From: Methanoculleus bourgensis MS2 | GTDB taxonomy: Archaea > Halobacteriota > Methanomicrobia > Methanomicrobiales > Methanoculleaceae | DNA: 64,000 bases | Reading direction: 5' to 3' | NCBI RefSeq assembly: GCF_000304355.2 | Contig: NC_018227.2 | Span: 1,302,001-1,366,000 of the forward strand | Part shown: in pieces, positions 34,017 to 42,954 of the stretch | Layout of the letters: every line of letters begins with the position of its first letter | How positions within the stretch are numbered: position 1 is the first letter of the stretch | Notes under the pieces: model-generated | What the model saw: the letters and a program-made list of their open reading frames with translations, nothing else | The model's database searches: none | What the model was told of the DNA's origin: nothing | Program-made: the position numbers and the translations under genes

Positions 34017-34383
34017 TGGAGCATTTCACCTAAATTTCACATAAAAATCCCCTCAAAATTGGAAACGGATCCCTAGCGCACATCCCAAAAGTACCCTGCG
34101 ATCGAATATCCACTTGGTTCAGAGCATACTGACGCACATTCGCAAAGAATGAGCAATAGCCAGCGTCAAAAGCGCTGACAGGTTTTCCCCGGGTATCGCC
34201 ACACACTGCCCCCGCCCCCTAGGCGATTCCCACCACGGTCCACTGTCCGGGCAAGCCTGAGAAATAAGCCGCTTTCCTGCGTACAGCCTCTCGCTCTGCC
34301 CCATGAATGCTCCCGCATGGCTTTCCGTGTGAGACCGGCGATCACTCCCACGCACCCTCACGTTAAGATGAAATGGTCCACTC
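34014..34383. mobile_element. MITE-like element C (TAGTGGA family)
   Basis: 370 bp. Left end TACTGGAGCATTTCACCTAA, right end TTAAGATGAAATGGTCCACT(C). Homologous over its length to element A in the opposite orientation: TTTCACATAAAAATCCCC near the left, then CCCGCCCCCTAGGCGATTCC and core copy 5. The right flank is tnpB coding DNA. Confidence 0.75.
34222..34252 (+). repeat. Dispersed core repeat, copy 5
   Basis: GGCGATTCCCACCACGGTCC then ACTGTCCGGGC; with copy 2 this defines the consensus. Confidence 0.75.
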
Positions 34384-34600
34384 GGTATCAAGTGTTTCAT
34401 GCAATCATGTTTCCACGACCGCATCCGGATATGCCCGATACTTGTAGGAAACGATCCCGGACAGCGGATGATATACTTGTGGTATGATATGCTTGGCCCG
34501 TGTGAGGCGAAAAGGAAGAACAGTGGCGAAGCGACCGTCCTCAGCCTAAAGACCGGGATTTCCCGCTCCGCCCCGCACGCCCCTACAAGTTAAATCTAAC
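34384..34600 (-). pseudogene. tnpB: tnpB relic with left end of its element
   Basis: The minus strand reads IVSYKYRAYPDAVVET*LHETLDT, matching the intact IVSYKYRAYPDAAGEARLHEALDT, with an internal TGA and the start ATG lost. Upstream the left-end block (GGGGCGTGCGGGGC and the GGTCTTTAGGCTGAGG hairpin) is retained up to about 34598. It stops at the codon where element C begins. Confidence 0.8.
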
Positions 34601-34729
34601 TATTTGCAAGGTTGAATATCAGGGAGTACGTTAGATGCTGCCGGATCGTCAAATATGGGACCAATATGCTGACCGGAGAGTTCCCTGTCGGGTGTTCACG
34701 CCCTCCGGCAGCAGGCAGGTCCGCGGACC

Positions 34730-35704
34730 ATGAAGAAGATTGCCATACACGTACGGGAAGACGGTCATAAGCGAGTGATAGAAGCTCTCGAAGACCTCTA
34801 CTACACGATATCGCTCGCGGGGGAGATCTATGAGATCACCGTATTCACTCCAGACGAGAACCTTGATGACCTGATCGAGAAGATCCGGAGCGCCCTCGAT
34901 CTGCGATACAACGATAACATGATTGAGGTCTCGACACCGGACTTTGTCATCTCATCGCTCCTGGAACGTGCCGAGAAGAAGCATGTGGAGAAGGAAGAAA
35001 AGACGCCAGTTGAGAAACTGCTCGACTCTATCCGTGGTTATGCCGAGCTCGATCTTGAAAAACTGGCGTTGACATCCATCGCCGGGCTGATCGCCCTCTC
35101 GGGCCTGCTCCTCGACAACCCGGTGATCATCATCGGGGCCATGCTCCTCTCCCCGATCATCGGCCCGATCTATGGGTTCACCGTTTATGTCGCTCTCGGC
35201 ATGCCCAGGGAGTCCCTGCGATGCCTGGGCGTGCTGGCGGCGCTGCTTCTGGGCGTCTTCATCCTCTCCGCAATCGCCACCTTCCTGATCAGTACAGTCA
35301 TCCCACTCGCCTTGACCGATGAGATCGCCTCACGCCTTGTGGCAAACCCTATCTACACGCTGATGGCGGTGCTCCTCGGGTTCGCGGCGGTGCTGGCGTT
35401 CAACCGGGGCACTTCAGAGGTGATCGCCGGCGTTGCCATCGCTGCCGCCATCATTCCGCCGACGGTCGTGACCGGTCTTGTTCTGGTGCTCGAGCCCGTG
35501 AGCCTGATCTCGTCTGCACTGCTGGTGGCCGGGCAGATCGTCGGGTTGATAGCGGGTGCGCTCGTCGCCGTGACCCTGCTGAAGGTCGAACCCCGGGAGG
35601 CCCGCGACAAGGCCATCGCAAAACGGTACCTGATACGGTCGGTCGTACTGATCGTGTTTCTCTTCGCCCTGCTTCTCTGGCTCACCTGGTTGATGTGGAG
35701 GTAG
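34730..35704 (+). CDS. DUF389 (TIGR00341-type) membrane protein
   Basis: 324 residues. A soluble N-terminal domain (about 1-95, MKKIAIHVREDGHKRVIEAL) is followed by about seven membrane helices with the family signature NPVIIIGAMLLSPIIGPIYG (about 129-148) and GVAIAAAIIPPTVVTGL (about 238-254). DUF389 proteins are widespread in halophiles and methanogens; their activity is not established as far as I know. Its stop is 6 nt from the convergent phoU, which may be coincidence. The start ATG follows GGTCCGCGGACC, a palindrome, at 34718-34729. Confidence 0.85.
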   Translation: MKKIAIHVREDGHKRVIEALEDLYYTISLAGEIYEITVFTPDENLDDLIEKIRSALDLRYNDNMIEVSTPDFVISSLLERAEKKHVEKEEKTPVEKLLDSIRGYAELDLEKLALTSIAGLIALSGLLLDNPVIIIGAMLLSPIIGPIYGFTVYVALGMPRESLRCLGVLAALLLGVFILSAIATFLISTVIPLALTDEIASRLVANPIYTLMAVLLGFAAVLAFNRGTSEVIAGVAIAAAIIPPTVVTGLVLVLEPVSLISSALLVAGQIVGLIAGALVAVTLLKVEPREARDKAIAKRYLIRSVVLIVFLFALLLWLTWLMWR

Positions 35705-35710
35705 CTTGTA

Positions 35711-36361
35711 TCACTTCACCTCCACCCGCTCACCGGTGACCATGTAGCAGACCTGCTCGGCGATATCACAGGCGTAGTCACCGCAACGCTCCAGATATCG
35801 TGCGACCATCACGTAGTCCATACACCGGGTGATGTTTTTCGGGTCCTCCATCATGTAGGTGACACTCTCCCTGAAGATGGCATACCTGAGGTCGTCCACG
35901 ACATCATCCCGGCGCGACATCCCCTCGATGAGCACGATATCCTCTGTCCGGTAAGCCTTGAGGGCATCGTCGATCATGGCGCAGACCAGATCGGCCATAT
36001 GCGGCAGATTCATCAGGTTCCCGATATGCGGCTTTTCTGATAACCCCTCCACGAGATTGGCGATATCCTTCCCGTATCGGCCGATACGGAAGAGAGCAAC
36101 GTTCATCCGGAGCGCACAGACGATTGAGCGGAGGTCGCGTGCCATGGGCTGGTAGAGCGCGATGAGCCTGAGTGCCGCCTCCTCGATGGTGAGGTTCCGC
36201 TCTGCGAGTTCCACTCTCCGGGCATGCACCTGCCGGGCAAGTTCGGGATCCTGATCCTGCAGGGCGGTCATCGCGCTGGAGAGCATACCGTAGGCGAACA
36301 CCCCCTGCTCCTGGACCATATCCTTGAGTTCTCTCAGTTCTTCACGGTATTTATTAACCAT
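35711..36361 (-). CDS. phoU: PhoU, phosphate transport regulator
   Basis: 216 residues built of two three-helix repeats, each with the metal-binding E/DxxxD pattern (RMNVALFRIGRYGKDIANLV about 85-104 and MVARYLERCGDYACDIAEQV about 185-204). It links phosphate supply to the Pst transporter and its signalling. It lies 7 nt after pstB, at the end of the pst operon, and no two-component phosphate regulator is next to it. Confidence 0.93.
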   Translation of the reverse strand: MVNKYREELRELKDMVQEQGVFAYGMLSSAMTALQDQDPELARQVHARRVELAERNLTIEEAALRLIALYQPMARDLRSIVCALRMNVALFRIGRYGKDIANLVEGLSEKPHIGNLMNLPHMADLVCAMIDDALKAYRTEDIVLIEGMSRRDDVVDDLRYAIFRESVTYMMEDPKNITRCMDYVMVARYLERCGDYACDIAEQVCYMVTGERVEVK

Positions 36362-36368
36362 GGGTATC

Positions 36369-37133
36369 CTATCCGAAACGTCCGGTCACGTAGTTGTTGG
36401 TCAACTCTTCCTGCGGGTTCTCAAAGATCCGGGCAGTCGGCCCGAACTCGATCAACCGTCCCAGGTACATGAACCCCACAACGTCGCTGACCCGGGCTGC
36501 CTGCTGCATGTTGTGGGTCACGATAACGACCGTGTAGTGCTCTTTGAGGTCGTTGATGAGGTTTTCGATCTTTGATGTGGCGATGGGATCGAGCGCGGAG
36601 CAGGGCTCATCCATGAGGACGATCTCGGGCTCGACCGCGAGGGTCCTTGCGATACAGAGCCGCTGCTGCTGCCCTCCCGAGAGCCCCATCGCAGAGTCGT
36701 GAAGCCGGTCCGCCACCTCGTCCCAGAGAGCAGCCGCTTCCAGGCTCTCCCTGACGATCGCGTCCAGCACCTTCCTGCCACGGACCCCATGGACGCGAGG
36801 GCCGTAGGCGACGTTGTCGTAGATGGATGAGGGGAAGGGGTTTGGCTTCTGAAAGACCATCCCGATTCGTTTCCGCAACTCCACAACATCGCAACCCGGG
36901 TCGTGGATATCCAGTCCCTCAAAGAGGATCCTGCCTTCGAGCCTGACATTCTCGACGAGATCGTTGAGCCGGTTGAAACAGCGAAGCAGGGTCGATTTCC
37001 CGCACCCGGACGGCCCGATCAGCGCGGTGACCTGGTTCCGCGGGATAGAGACCGATATGTCGCGAAGTGCCTGGTTCTCACCGTAGTAGAGGTTTAGATG
37101 TTCTGCTGTGAGGATACTGTCATCTCTCTGCAT
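36369..37133 (-). CDS. pstB: PstB, phosphate ABC transporter ATPase
   Basis: 254 residues with Walker [10 protein letters not shown] (about 37-45), Q-loop [21 protein letters not shown] (the PNPFP is PstB-specific), signature LSGGQQQRL, Walker [13 protein letters not shown] and switch His in [14 protein letters not shown]. Energises uptake of phosphate through the PstCA channel encoded 6 nt upstream. Confidence 0.96.
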   Translation of the reverse strand: MQRDDSILTAEHLNLYYGENQALRDISVSIPRNQVTALIGPSGCGKSTLLRCFNRLNDLVENVRLEGRILFEGLDIHDPGCDVVELRKRIGMVFQKPNPFPSSIYDNVAYGPRVHGVRGRKVLDAIVRESLEAAALWDEVADRLHDSAMGLSGGQQQRLCIARTLAVEPEIVLMDEPCSALDPIATSKIENLINDLKEHYTVVIVTHNMQQAARVSDVVGFMYLGRLIEFGPTARIFENPQEELTNNYVTGRFG

Positions 37134-37139
37134 TTCGGG

Positions 37140-39188
37140 TCACCACCTGACTGACTTCTGGTAATGGTTCCGGATGAGGATCGCTACCAGGTAAATGGCC
37201 ATCACCAACACGAGAAGCACCAGTGCAGTCCCGTACTGGTTCTCCCTTGCCCCCGGGACGTTGGTCGCCAGGATGAAGAGGTGATAGGGGAGCGCCATCA
37301 CCGGCTCCATCACCGACGCGGGGAGGAACCGTCTTGAGAAGACGACCGCGGTGAAGAGGATCGGTGCGGTCTCCCCGGCCGCCCGGCCGATGCTGAGGAT
37401 CATGCCGGTCAGGATCCCGGGCACCGCCGGTGGGAGGACGACCCGCCATATGGTCTCCCAGTGCGTCGCCCCGAGGGCGAGGCTCCCCTCCCTGACGCCG
37501 CCCGGGACGCTTCCAAGCGCCTCTTCGGTCGTCCTGATGATGGTGGGGAGGATCATCAGCCCCAGCGTGATCTGGCCGGCGAGCAGCGACACTCCCAGGT
37601 CCAGGTAGAGCACCAGGAACGCAAACCCGAAGAGGCCGAAGACGATCGACGGCGTGCCGCCCAGGAGGTCGACGCCTGCCCTGATGATCCCGGTGATGCG
37701 CCCGCCCCGGGTATACTCGTGGAGGTAGATGGACGCACCGATCCCGATCGGAAGGGCGAAGAGGATAGCACCCCCGACCAGGAGGAGCGTCCCGAGGATT
37801 GCCGGGCCGATGCCTCCCGCCCGGCCGAGGTCGCCTGGCGGGGCGGTCAGGAACTCCCAGGAGAGCGCCGGTGCGCCGTTGTAGATGATATCAAAGAGGA
37901 TGACCCCGAGGAAGAGGAGTACGATGCTGGTGGATGCATACACAAGCCCGAACGCGACCTTCTGCTTAATCTTTGGGGAGATCCTGTGCAGCGTGTATTC
38001 CACTGCGGGCAGGGCGACAGCGGTGACGACGGCGACCAGAGCTCCTGCGGCAACCGCAACGAGCCCGAGTATGCCGATGCCGAGAACCGCACGGGCATAG
38101 GGCCTTGCTGTGCTTTCCCTCATCTTCCGGGCTGCTGTTGCTGTGTGCCGCTCGCTGAGTCTCCGGAGGATACCTCCTGCCAGGAGGTTGACTGCGAGGG
38201 TTATCGCCAGGAGGACGACCGCGACACCGAAGAGCGCGTGGTAGTGGGTGCTGCCGACGGCGACCTCCCCCATCTCGATGCCCAGCGTCCCGGTGAGCGT
38301 CCTGACCGGGGAGAGGGCGTTCCAGAGGGGTTCTGGAACGATCGCAGCGTTGCCGGCCACCATGATCACCGCCATCGTCTCGCCGATCGCCCTTCCCATC
38401 CCGAGGATGATCGCGGCGGTGATGCCCGAGAGGGCTGCCGGGATCACGGTCCCTGTGATCGTCTGCCAGTGCGTCGCCCCAAGGGCGAGGCTCCCCTCCC
38501 GGTACCCGCGGGGCACGGCACTGATCGCGTCCTCCGATATGCTGACGATCGTCGGGAGCGCCATGATGCCGAGCAGGATGGACCCGGCAAGCCAGGTCTC
38601 GCCGGACGCGACATCAAAGACGATGCGAATCTGGTCGGTCAGTATGACGAGACCGAAGAATCCGTAGACCACCGAGGGTATCCCTGCCAGGAGTTCGATG
38701 GCGGGTTTCACGACCACCCGCACCCGGGGCGATGCAAGTTCGGCGATGAAGACGGCGCTTGCGATCCCGAGGGGGATTGCGATCACCATCGCGCCGAGCA
38801 TGACAAGGAGCGTGCCTGCGATCAAAGGGCAGATGCCGTATGCGGGTGTCGCTCCCGTCGGGTTCCAGAGATCGCCGGTGATGAAGTTCCAGACCCCGAC
38901 CTCCTCAAAGATAGGATAGCCGTTCCTGAGCAGGAAGATGAAGATGAAGAAGATGGCAACGACGGCGAAGATGGCCGTACAGAACCAGAGTGCCCGGATG
39001 GCTTTTTCGCGAACCTGTCGGATCCTCTTCCAGGGAGAGAAAGGCTTATTGGGGATGGGTGGTTCTCTGGCCGTTCCCGGCCGGGGATGGGGGGCCGGAT
39101 TGCCGGGCCTGCCCGGTCGCCCCCCGCAGAGCGGCGCCATGCCGCTCGATAGAGGGGTTCGTTTACGAACGTTGTCTCCTTTGTTCAT
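37140..39188 (-). CDS. pstC/pstA: Fused PstC-PstA phosphate permease
   Basis: 682 residues if started at the ATG at 39188; the exact start is uncertain because AAAGGAG lies after it, and an ATG at 39140 is possible. It contains a complete PstC-like unit (about 50-340) and a PstA-like unit (about 390-680) joined by a cytoplasmic linker (RRLSERHTATAARKMREST). Each has the EAA loop: PRGYREGSLALGATHWQTI and PGGVREGSLALGATHWETI, with identical SLALGATHW cores. The two normally separate subunits are thus one polypeptide. No PstS binding-protein gene precedes it. Twelve or more helices are visible. Confidence 0.9.
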   Translation of the reverse strand: MNKGDNVRKRTPLSSGMAPLCGGRPGRPGNPAPHPRPGTAREPPIPNKPFSPWKRIRQVREKAIRALWFCTAIFAVVAIFFIFIFLLRNGYPIFEEVGVWNFITGDLWNPTGATPAYGICPLIAGTLLVMLGAMVIAIPLGIASAVFIAELASPRVRVVVKPAIELLAGIPSVVYGFFGLVILTDQIRIVFDVASGETWLAGSILLGIMALPTIVSISEDAISAVPRGYREGSLALGATHWQTITGTVIPAALSGITAAIILGMGRAIGETMAVIMVAGNAAIVPEPLWNALSPVRTLTGTLGIEMGEVAVGSTHYHALFGVAVVLLAITLAVNLLAGGILRRLSERHTATAARKMRESTARPYARAVLGIGILGLVAVAAGALVAVVTAVALPAVEYTLHRISPKIKQKVAFGLVYASTSIVLLFLGVILFDIIYNGAPALSWEFLTAPPGDLGRAGGIGPAILGTLLLVGGAILFALPIGIGASIYLHEYTRGGRITGIIRAGVDLLGGTPSIVFGLFGFAFLVLYLDLGVSLLAGQITLGLMILPTIIRTTEEALGSVPGGVREGSLALGATHWETIWRVVLPPAVPGILTGMILSIGRAAGETAPILFTAVVFSRRFLPASVMEPVMALPYHLFILATNVPGARENQYGTALVLLVLVMAIYLVAILIRNHYQKSVRW

Positions 39189-39294
39189 GGTTACCAGACC
39201 GGGGCCCATGTCCCCATACCACGACCATCATCTGTGCACGTTGGCACCGTGGTCATGGTTAGCATGTAAGCATGCCGATGGAAAGATGTTCCCG

Positions 39295-39372
39295 AAGGAG
39301 ACTATATGTGTATATGTACGGTCAATAAACAATATTGCAGTATATACATACGGCAAATGTATATATCATCGG
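39295..39372. promoter_or_regulatory. Divergent pst / AbrB-PhoU promoter region
   Basis: AT-rich DNA between divergent genes with TATATGTACGG (39312-39322) and TATACATACGG (39343-39353), direct repeats 31 bp apart (three helical turns), and further TATA runs (GTATATATCATC, 39359-39370). These could be operator sites of the adjacent AbrB-PhoU protein. Confidence 0.4.
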
Positions 39373-39390
39373 CACCAACGCTTATCGAAC

Positions 39391-40398
39391 ATGGAGATCC
39401 GAAAAGTCCAGATCACCGGCGGCTCGTCATATATTGTATCCCTGCCGAAGCAATGGGTTAAATCCATGAATATCCAGAAGAACGACCCAATCGGGCTGGT
39501 TGTGCAACCCGACGGCTCACTTCTGGTCACCCCGAAGATCACCGGGGAGTCGGTCCACCGGGTCAGGGTCTTTGAGGTCGGCGCCACGACGGACCGCACG
39601 TTCCTGCTCCGTCTCCTTGTCGGGGCATATATTGCCGGTTTCACGACCATCCGCCTCGAAGCGAAAGGGCGGCTGCCGCCGTTTATACGGCAGCTGGTCA
39701 GGGAGTTCACGCAGATGGCGATCGGCCAGGAGGTGATCAGCGAGACAAATTCGTCGATAACGCTCAAAGATCTCCTCAACCCTGCTGAGATGCCGTTTGA
39801 GAACACCATAAAGCGGATGCACGTGCTGGTCCGGGGCATGCAGCAGGATGCGATGGCTGCGCTCCGGGGGCATGATGAGGCTCTCGCCGAGGACGTCATC
39901 GCGCGGGACACGGAAGTGGACCGGCTGCACTGGCTCATTGCGCGGCAGGATAACCTCATCTTGATCGATGCCACACTCTCGCGCCGGATGGAGATCCCGG
40001 TAAGGCAGGCGGCGTATTACTTCCAGGTCAGCAGGATCGTTGAGCGGATAGGTGACCATGCCACCCGGGTGGCGTATAACGCTCTCGCCCTGATCAACCG
40101 CGAGGTCGACCCGGAAACGCTCGATCTCATGGACGAGGCGAGCACGCTTGCTCTCGATATCTTCTCGCGGAGCATGGAGGCGTTCCATGTGGGAGATATT
40201 GGACGGGCGAACGCGACGCTCCAGATGGTGCGGGATCTTGAGGAGAAGACCCGGGAGATCAACGCCAGGGTGCTCCAGGTCGAGGCGGTGGCGGCGATCC
40301 CGGCCGGCCAGATCGCAGACAGCATCCGGCGGATCGGGGAGTACTCAGGCGACATCTGTGAGAGCGTCATCAACTATATCATCGGGCAGGAGGCCTGA
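39391..40398 (+). CDS. AbrB-PhoU phosphate uptake regulator
   Basis: 335 residues. The N-terminal SpoVT/AbrB swapped-hairpin DNA-binding domain (about 1-50, KVQITGGSSYIVSLPKQWVK) is followed by two PhoU-like helical repeats (about 120-215 and 225-330) with RIVERIGDHATRVAYN and RRIGEYSGDICES as metal-site segments. Archaeal proteins of this build are predicted to regulate pst genes in response to phosphate. The divergent arrangement to pstCA supports that. The start ATG is about 25 nt after a TATA run. Confidence 0.88.
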   Translation: MEIRKVQITGGSSYIVSLPKQWVKSMNIQKNDPIGLVVQPDGSLLVTPKITGESVHRVRVFEVGATTDRTFLLRLLVGAYIAGFTTIRLEAKGRLPPFIRQLVREFTQMAIGQEVISETNSSITLKDLLNPAEMPFENTIKRMHVLVRGMQQDAMAALRGHDEALAEDVIARDTEVDRLHWLIARQDNLILIDATLSRRMEIPVRQAAYYFQVSRIVERIGDHATRVAYNALALINREVDPETLDLMDEASTLALDIFSRSMEAFHVGDIGRANATLQMVRDLEEKTREINARVLQVEAVAAIPAGQIADSIRRIGEYSGDICESVINYIIGQEA

Positions 40399-40473
40399 CG
40401 GCCCCGGAGGGGCCCGGGTTTCCGGGCATACAGTAATCCCTGACCAGCACGAACTCTCTTTGCCGGTGGTGAC

Positions 40474-41724
40474 GTGGCGAGCCTCATATCGATCATCGTT
40501 CTCATCATAGTCTTTCTCCTGATCGCGGTCCGCAAGATCGGGAACGTCAGCCTCGGCATCTGGCAGGTGATGCTTCTTGGGGCCGTTGCCGTCCTGCTGA
40601 CCGGAGAGATCACGCCGGAGGAGGCGCTTGCATCCATAGACGTCGACGTGATGCTCTTCCTCTTTGGTATGTTCGTGGTAGGGGAGGCGCTCGCCGAGAG
40701 CGGCTACCTCTACCACCTGGCCTCCCGCCTCTTCTCCCGGGCAGAGTCGGTCCGGCACCTGGTCTTTCTCATCCTCGTCGGCGCCGGGGCGCTCTCGGCG
40801 CTCCTGATGAACGACACCCTGGCGGTCGTCGGCACTCCGCTCATGCTGTATTTCGCGCGACGGCACGGTATCTCCACAAAGCTTCTGCTTCTGGCACTCG
40901 CCTTCGCAGTCACGACCGGCAGCGTCGCAAGTCCCATCGGGAACCCGCAGAACCTCCTGATCGCGCTCTCGGGGGATGTTGAGAATCCGTTTATCACGTT
41001 CCCCCTCTACCTGGCTATCCCGACAGTGATCTCTCTCCTGGTGGCCTACGTATTCCTCTGCAGGGCGTTCCGCGACGAGCTCCACCCCGTCCCGCTGGTG
41101 CACCGTGAGGAGGAGATCCGCGATCCCTCGCTCGCGGCTCTTGCCCGCCTCTCGCTCATCCTGCTCGTCCTCCTGATCGTGGTCAAGGTCGTTTTGGTCA
41201 TGTTCGTCCCGGAATTTGACATCAGGCTGACCTGGATAGCGCTTGTTGCGGCACTCCCGATTCTCGCCGGGAGCAGGCGACGCGTCGAGATCCTCCGCCG
41301 GGTCGACTGGCCTACCCTGGCCTTCTTTGCCGGCCTCTTCGTCCTCATGGCAAGCGTCTGGCAGTCGGGGTTCTTCCAGATGCTCGTCGAGGGGAGTTCT
41401 ACTGATCTCTCCGCCGTCCCGGTCATCGCCACGGTAAGTGTCATAGTCTCGCAGTTCGTCTCAAACGTCCCCTTCGTCGCCCTCTCCCTCCCGGTCCTTG
41501 CGCACCTCGGGACGTCCACTCCTGCCATGATGGCGCTTGCGGCCGGGAGCACTATTGCCGGGAACATGCTGATTCTCGGTGCGGCAAGCAACGTCATCAT
41601 CATCCAGGCCGCCGAGAAGGACGGAGCGACGCTGACGTTCTGGGAGTTTGCCCGGGTCGGTGTCCCTCTCACCCTTGTCCAGACGGCAGTCTACGTCCTC
41701 TTCCTCTCACTCTTCCCGGCGTAA
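40474..41724 (+). CDS. SLC13/ArsB-type anion transporter
   Basis: 416 residues from a GTG with GGTGGTGA before it; ten to twelve membrane helices. Motifs of the ArsB/NhaD (IT) superfamily: SALLMNDTLAVVGTPLML (about 109-126), TTGSVASPIGNPQNLL (about 149-164) and, in the second half, VSQFVSNVPFVALSLP and AGSTIAGNMLILGAASNVII. These inverted-repeat hairpins bind the substrate anion and sodium. Its position after the AbrB-PhoU regulator hints at phosphate, sulfate or arsenite, but the sequence does not decide. Confidence 0.82.
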   Translation: MASLISIIVLIIVFLLIAVRKIGNVSLGIWQVMLLGAVAVLLTGEITPEEALASIDVDVMLFLFGMFVVGEALAESGYLYHLASRLFSRAESVRHLVFLILVGAGALSALLMNDTLAVVGTPLMLYFARRHGISTKLLLLALAFAVTTGSVASPIGNPQNLLIALSGDVENPFITFPLYLAIPTVISLLVAYVFLCRAFRDELHPVPLVHREEEIRDPSLAALARLSLILLVLLIVVKVVLVMFVPEFDIRLTWIALVAALPILAGSRRRVEILRRVDWPTLAFFAGLFVLMASVWQSGFFQMLVEGSSTDLSAVPVIATVSVIVSQFVSNVPFVALSLPVLAHLGTSTPAMMALAAGSTIAGNMLILGAASNVIIIQAAEKDGATLTFWEFARVGVPLTLVQTAVYVLFLSLFPA

Positions 41725-42602
41725 GACTCTATCGACCCCGGTTCTGCATCGAGATCCAGGTTGAGGGAGCCGAACCTGATCGATGCGACAGCGGCGGGAT
41801 CAAAGGGCGGGGCAACAACCGTAAGCAGGCGCCGCCTGGTGTGTACCTCCGCGGCGATGCCGAGGGCGAGGCTGAAGTTGTCGTGGTCGTTCAGCGAGAC
41901 CAGGCGCCGTCTGGCCCCGTGGGGGTTCTTCAGGTCCGGTACCCGGCCCTGGAGCCCGAGCCCCCGGAGCGGAACTTCCCGAGGCAGGGCTTCGGCGAAA
42001 TAGGCAGCGAACCGCTCCTCGCGGTAGCGCCGCCGCTCGGTTGCGGTCCTGGTGACGGCCGCCGGGGATACGGGGACCCGGTGGATCGTGATCGCGGGGT
42101 GCCGGTCGAAGTTTGCGAGCAGCGGTTCCAGCTCCCGCCCGTGCTGGAGGGCGACAAGCCGGGTGGGGCGGAGCAGGTCGACCATCTGGACCTGGAACTC
42201 GATGCCCACCCCGCCGAAGACGAGCCCGGGTGAGTCGATGATGGTGGCGTCTGCCCCCAGTTCAGCGGCCTTCTCGACGAGACGCTTTGCCCCGGTCAGC
42301 GTCTGGAGGAAGTGGCCGCCCGGGGATGTCGAACCGACGAACCTGAGGTGGGGCCGGCCGGGTAGCCCTGGCGGGAGGGGGTAGAGGACCATCCCCTCGG
42401 TCGTCGGCGGGCCGACCGTTGACTGCCCGGTGTCGCAGTCGACGTATGCTGCCCGCATATGAGCTGCTGTTTTGTCGACGAGGTAACAACAGAGTGTTGT
42501 CTTTCCGCTGTTCGTCGATCCGATGACGTAGATGCGCTCCCGGGCATCTGCCTGCGAGAGTGCCGCAGCGAGTTCCTCCCACCCCTCCCCGATGATGATC
42601 AC
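41691..42602 (-). CDS. Clp1/Grc3-like polynucleotide 5'-kinase
   Basis: 303 residues. Walker A GSTNSGKTT (about 28-36), then YVDCDTGQSTVGPPTTEGMV (Clp1-type switch segment DxDxGQ), FVGSTSPGGHF and TIIDSPGLVFG (Walker B-like). These match the Clp1/Grc3 family that phosphorylates RNA 5'-OH ends, used in tRNA or rRNA processing. The C-terminal beta domain (about 225-290) is present. It overlaps the 3' end of the convergent transporter gene by 34 nt. Confidence 0.85.
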   Translation of the reverse strand: MIIIGEGWEELAAALSQADARERIYVIGSTNSGKTTLCCYLVDKTAAHMRAAYVDCDTGQSTVGPPTTEGMVLYPLPPGLPGRPHLRFVGSTSPGGHFLQTLTGAKRLVEKAAELGADATIIDSPGLVFGGVGIEFQVQMVDLLRPTRLVALQHGRELEPLLANFDRHPAITIHRVPVSPAAVTRTATERRRYREERFAAYFAEALPREVPLRGLGLQGRVPDLKNPHGARRRLVSLNDHDNFSLALGIAAEVHTRRRLLTVVAPPFDPAAVASIRFGSLNLDLDAEPGSIESYAGKSERKRT

Positions 42603-42954
42603 GACCTGATAAACCTCCTTGATAGAACAGGTTGCGGTTCATGGTTATAGTGGTTGATTGTCTGGCCCCCTCCGGAGATGGGTGAACCTGTGCGGGGGGC
42701 TCGGCCCCACCCGGGCATGATTCCCGCCACGGTCCACTGCTCGGGGTGTCCGGGGATCAGGCTGGTTTCATGCGTACAGCATGAGGCACAGCCTCACGGC
42801 CGCATCAACACGACGATCGCTCCGGTGTTGGAGAATTCTTGGGGCGACCATGATCGCACGCATCCCGGCCTCTTCCAGATCCTCTTCCTGCTGAAAGGCG
42901 TCAGGGCAGCCATGATGGGGCACTAAAAAATGAGGGGCGAGTATCTGATGAGGG
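42603..42954. repeat. Intergenic gap with core repeat copy 6
   Basis: About 350 bp without a gene. It has CTGTGCGGGGGGCTCGGCCC hairpin DNA (42689-42708), core copy 6, then GTACAGCATGAGGCACAGCC (42773-), the companion block of the larger element. Confidence 0.6.
42719..42750 (+). repeat. Dispersed core repeat, copy 6
   Basis: GATTCCCGCCACGGTCCACT then GCTCGGGGTGTC; one change in the CCACGGTCCACTG heart's left flank. Confidence 0.7.

Larger units (their letters stand above)
33557..34729. repeat. Repeat-rich gap with MITE-like elements and tnpB relic
   Basis: Nearly 1.2 kb without a gene: element E (33679-34016) packed with CGCGAAG palindromes, element C (34014-34383) with core copy 5, then a decayed tnpB left end (34384-34600). 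The last 130 bp carry the presumed DUF389 promoter; no strong TATA box stands out. Confidence 0.65.

Noticed and set aside
33679-34383. CRISPR array in the repeat cluster
   Set aside because: Repeat spacing is irregular, orientation alternates and the units are palindromic heptamers; no cas gene is near.
37461-39152. A 563-codon plus-strand frame opposite pstCA
   Set aside because: Low-complexity Asp/Glu/Gly/Arg sequence mirrored from membrane helices; the minus-strand permease is certain.
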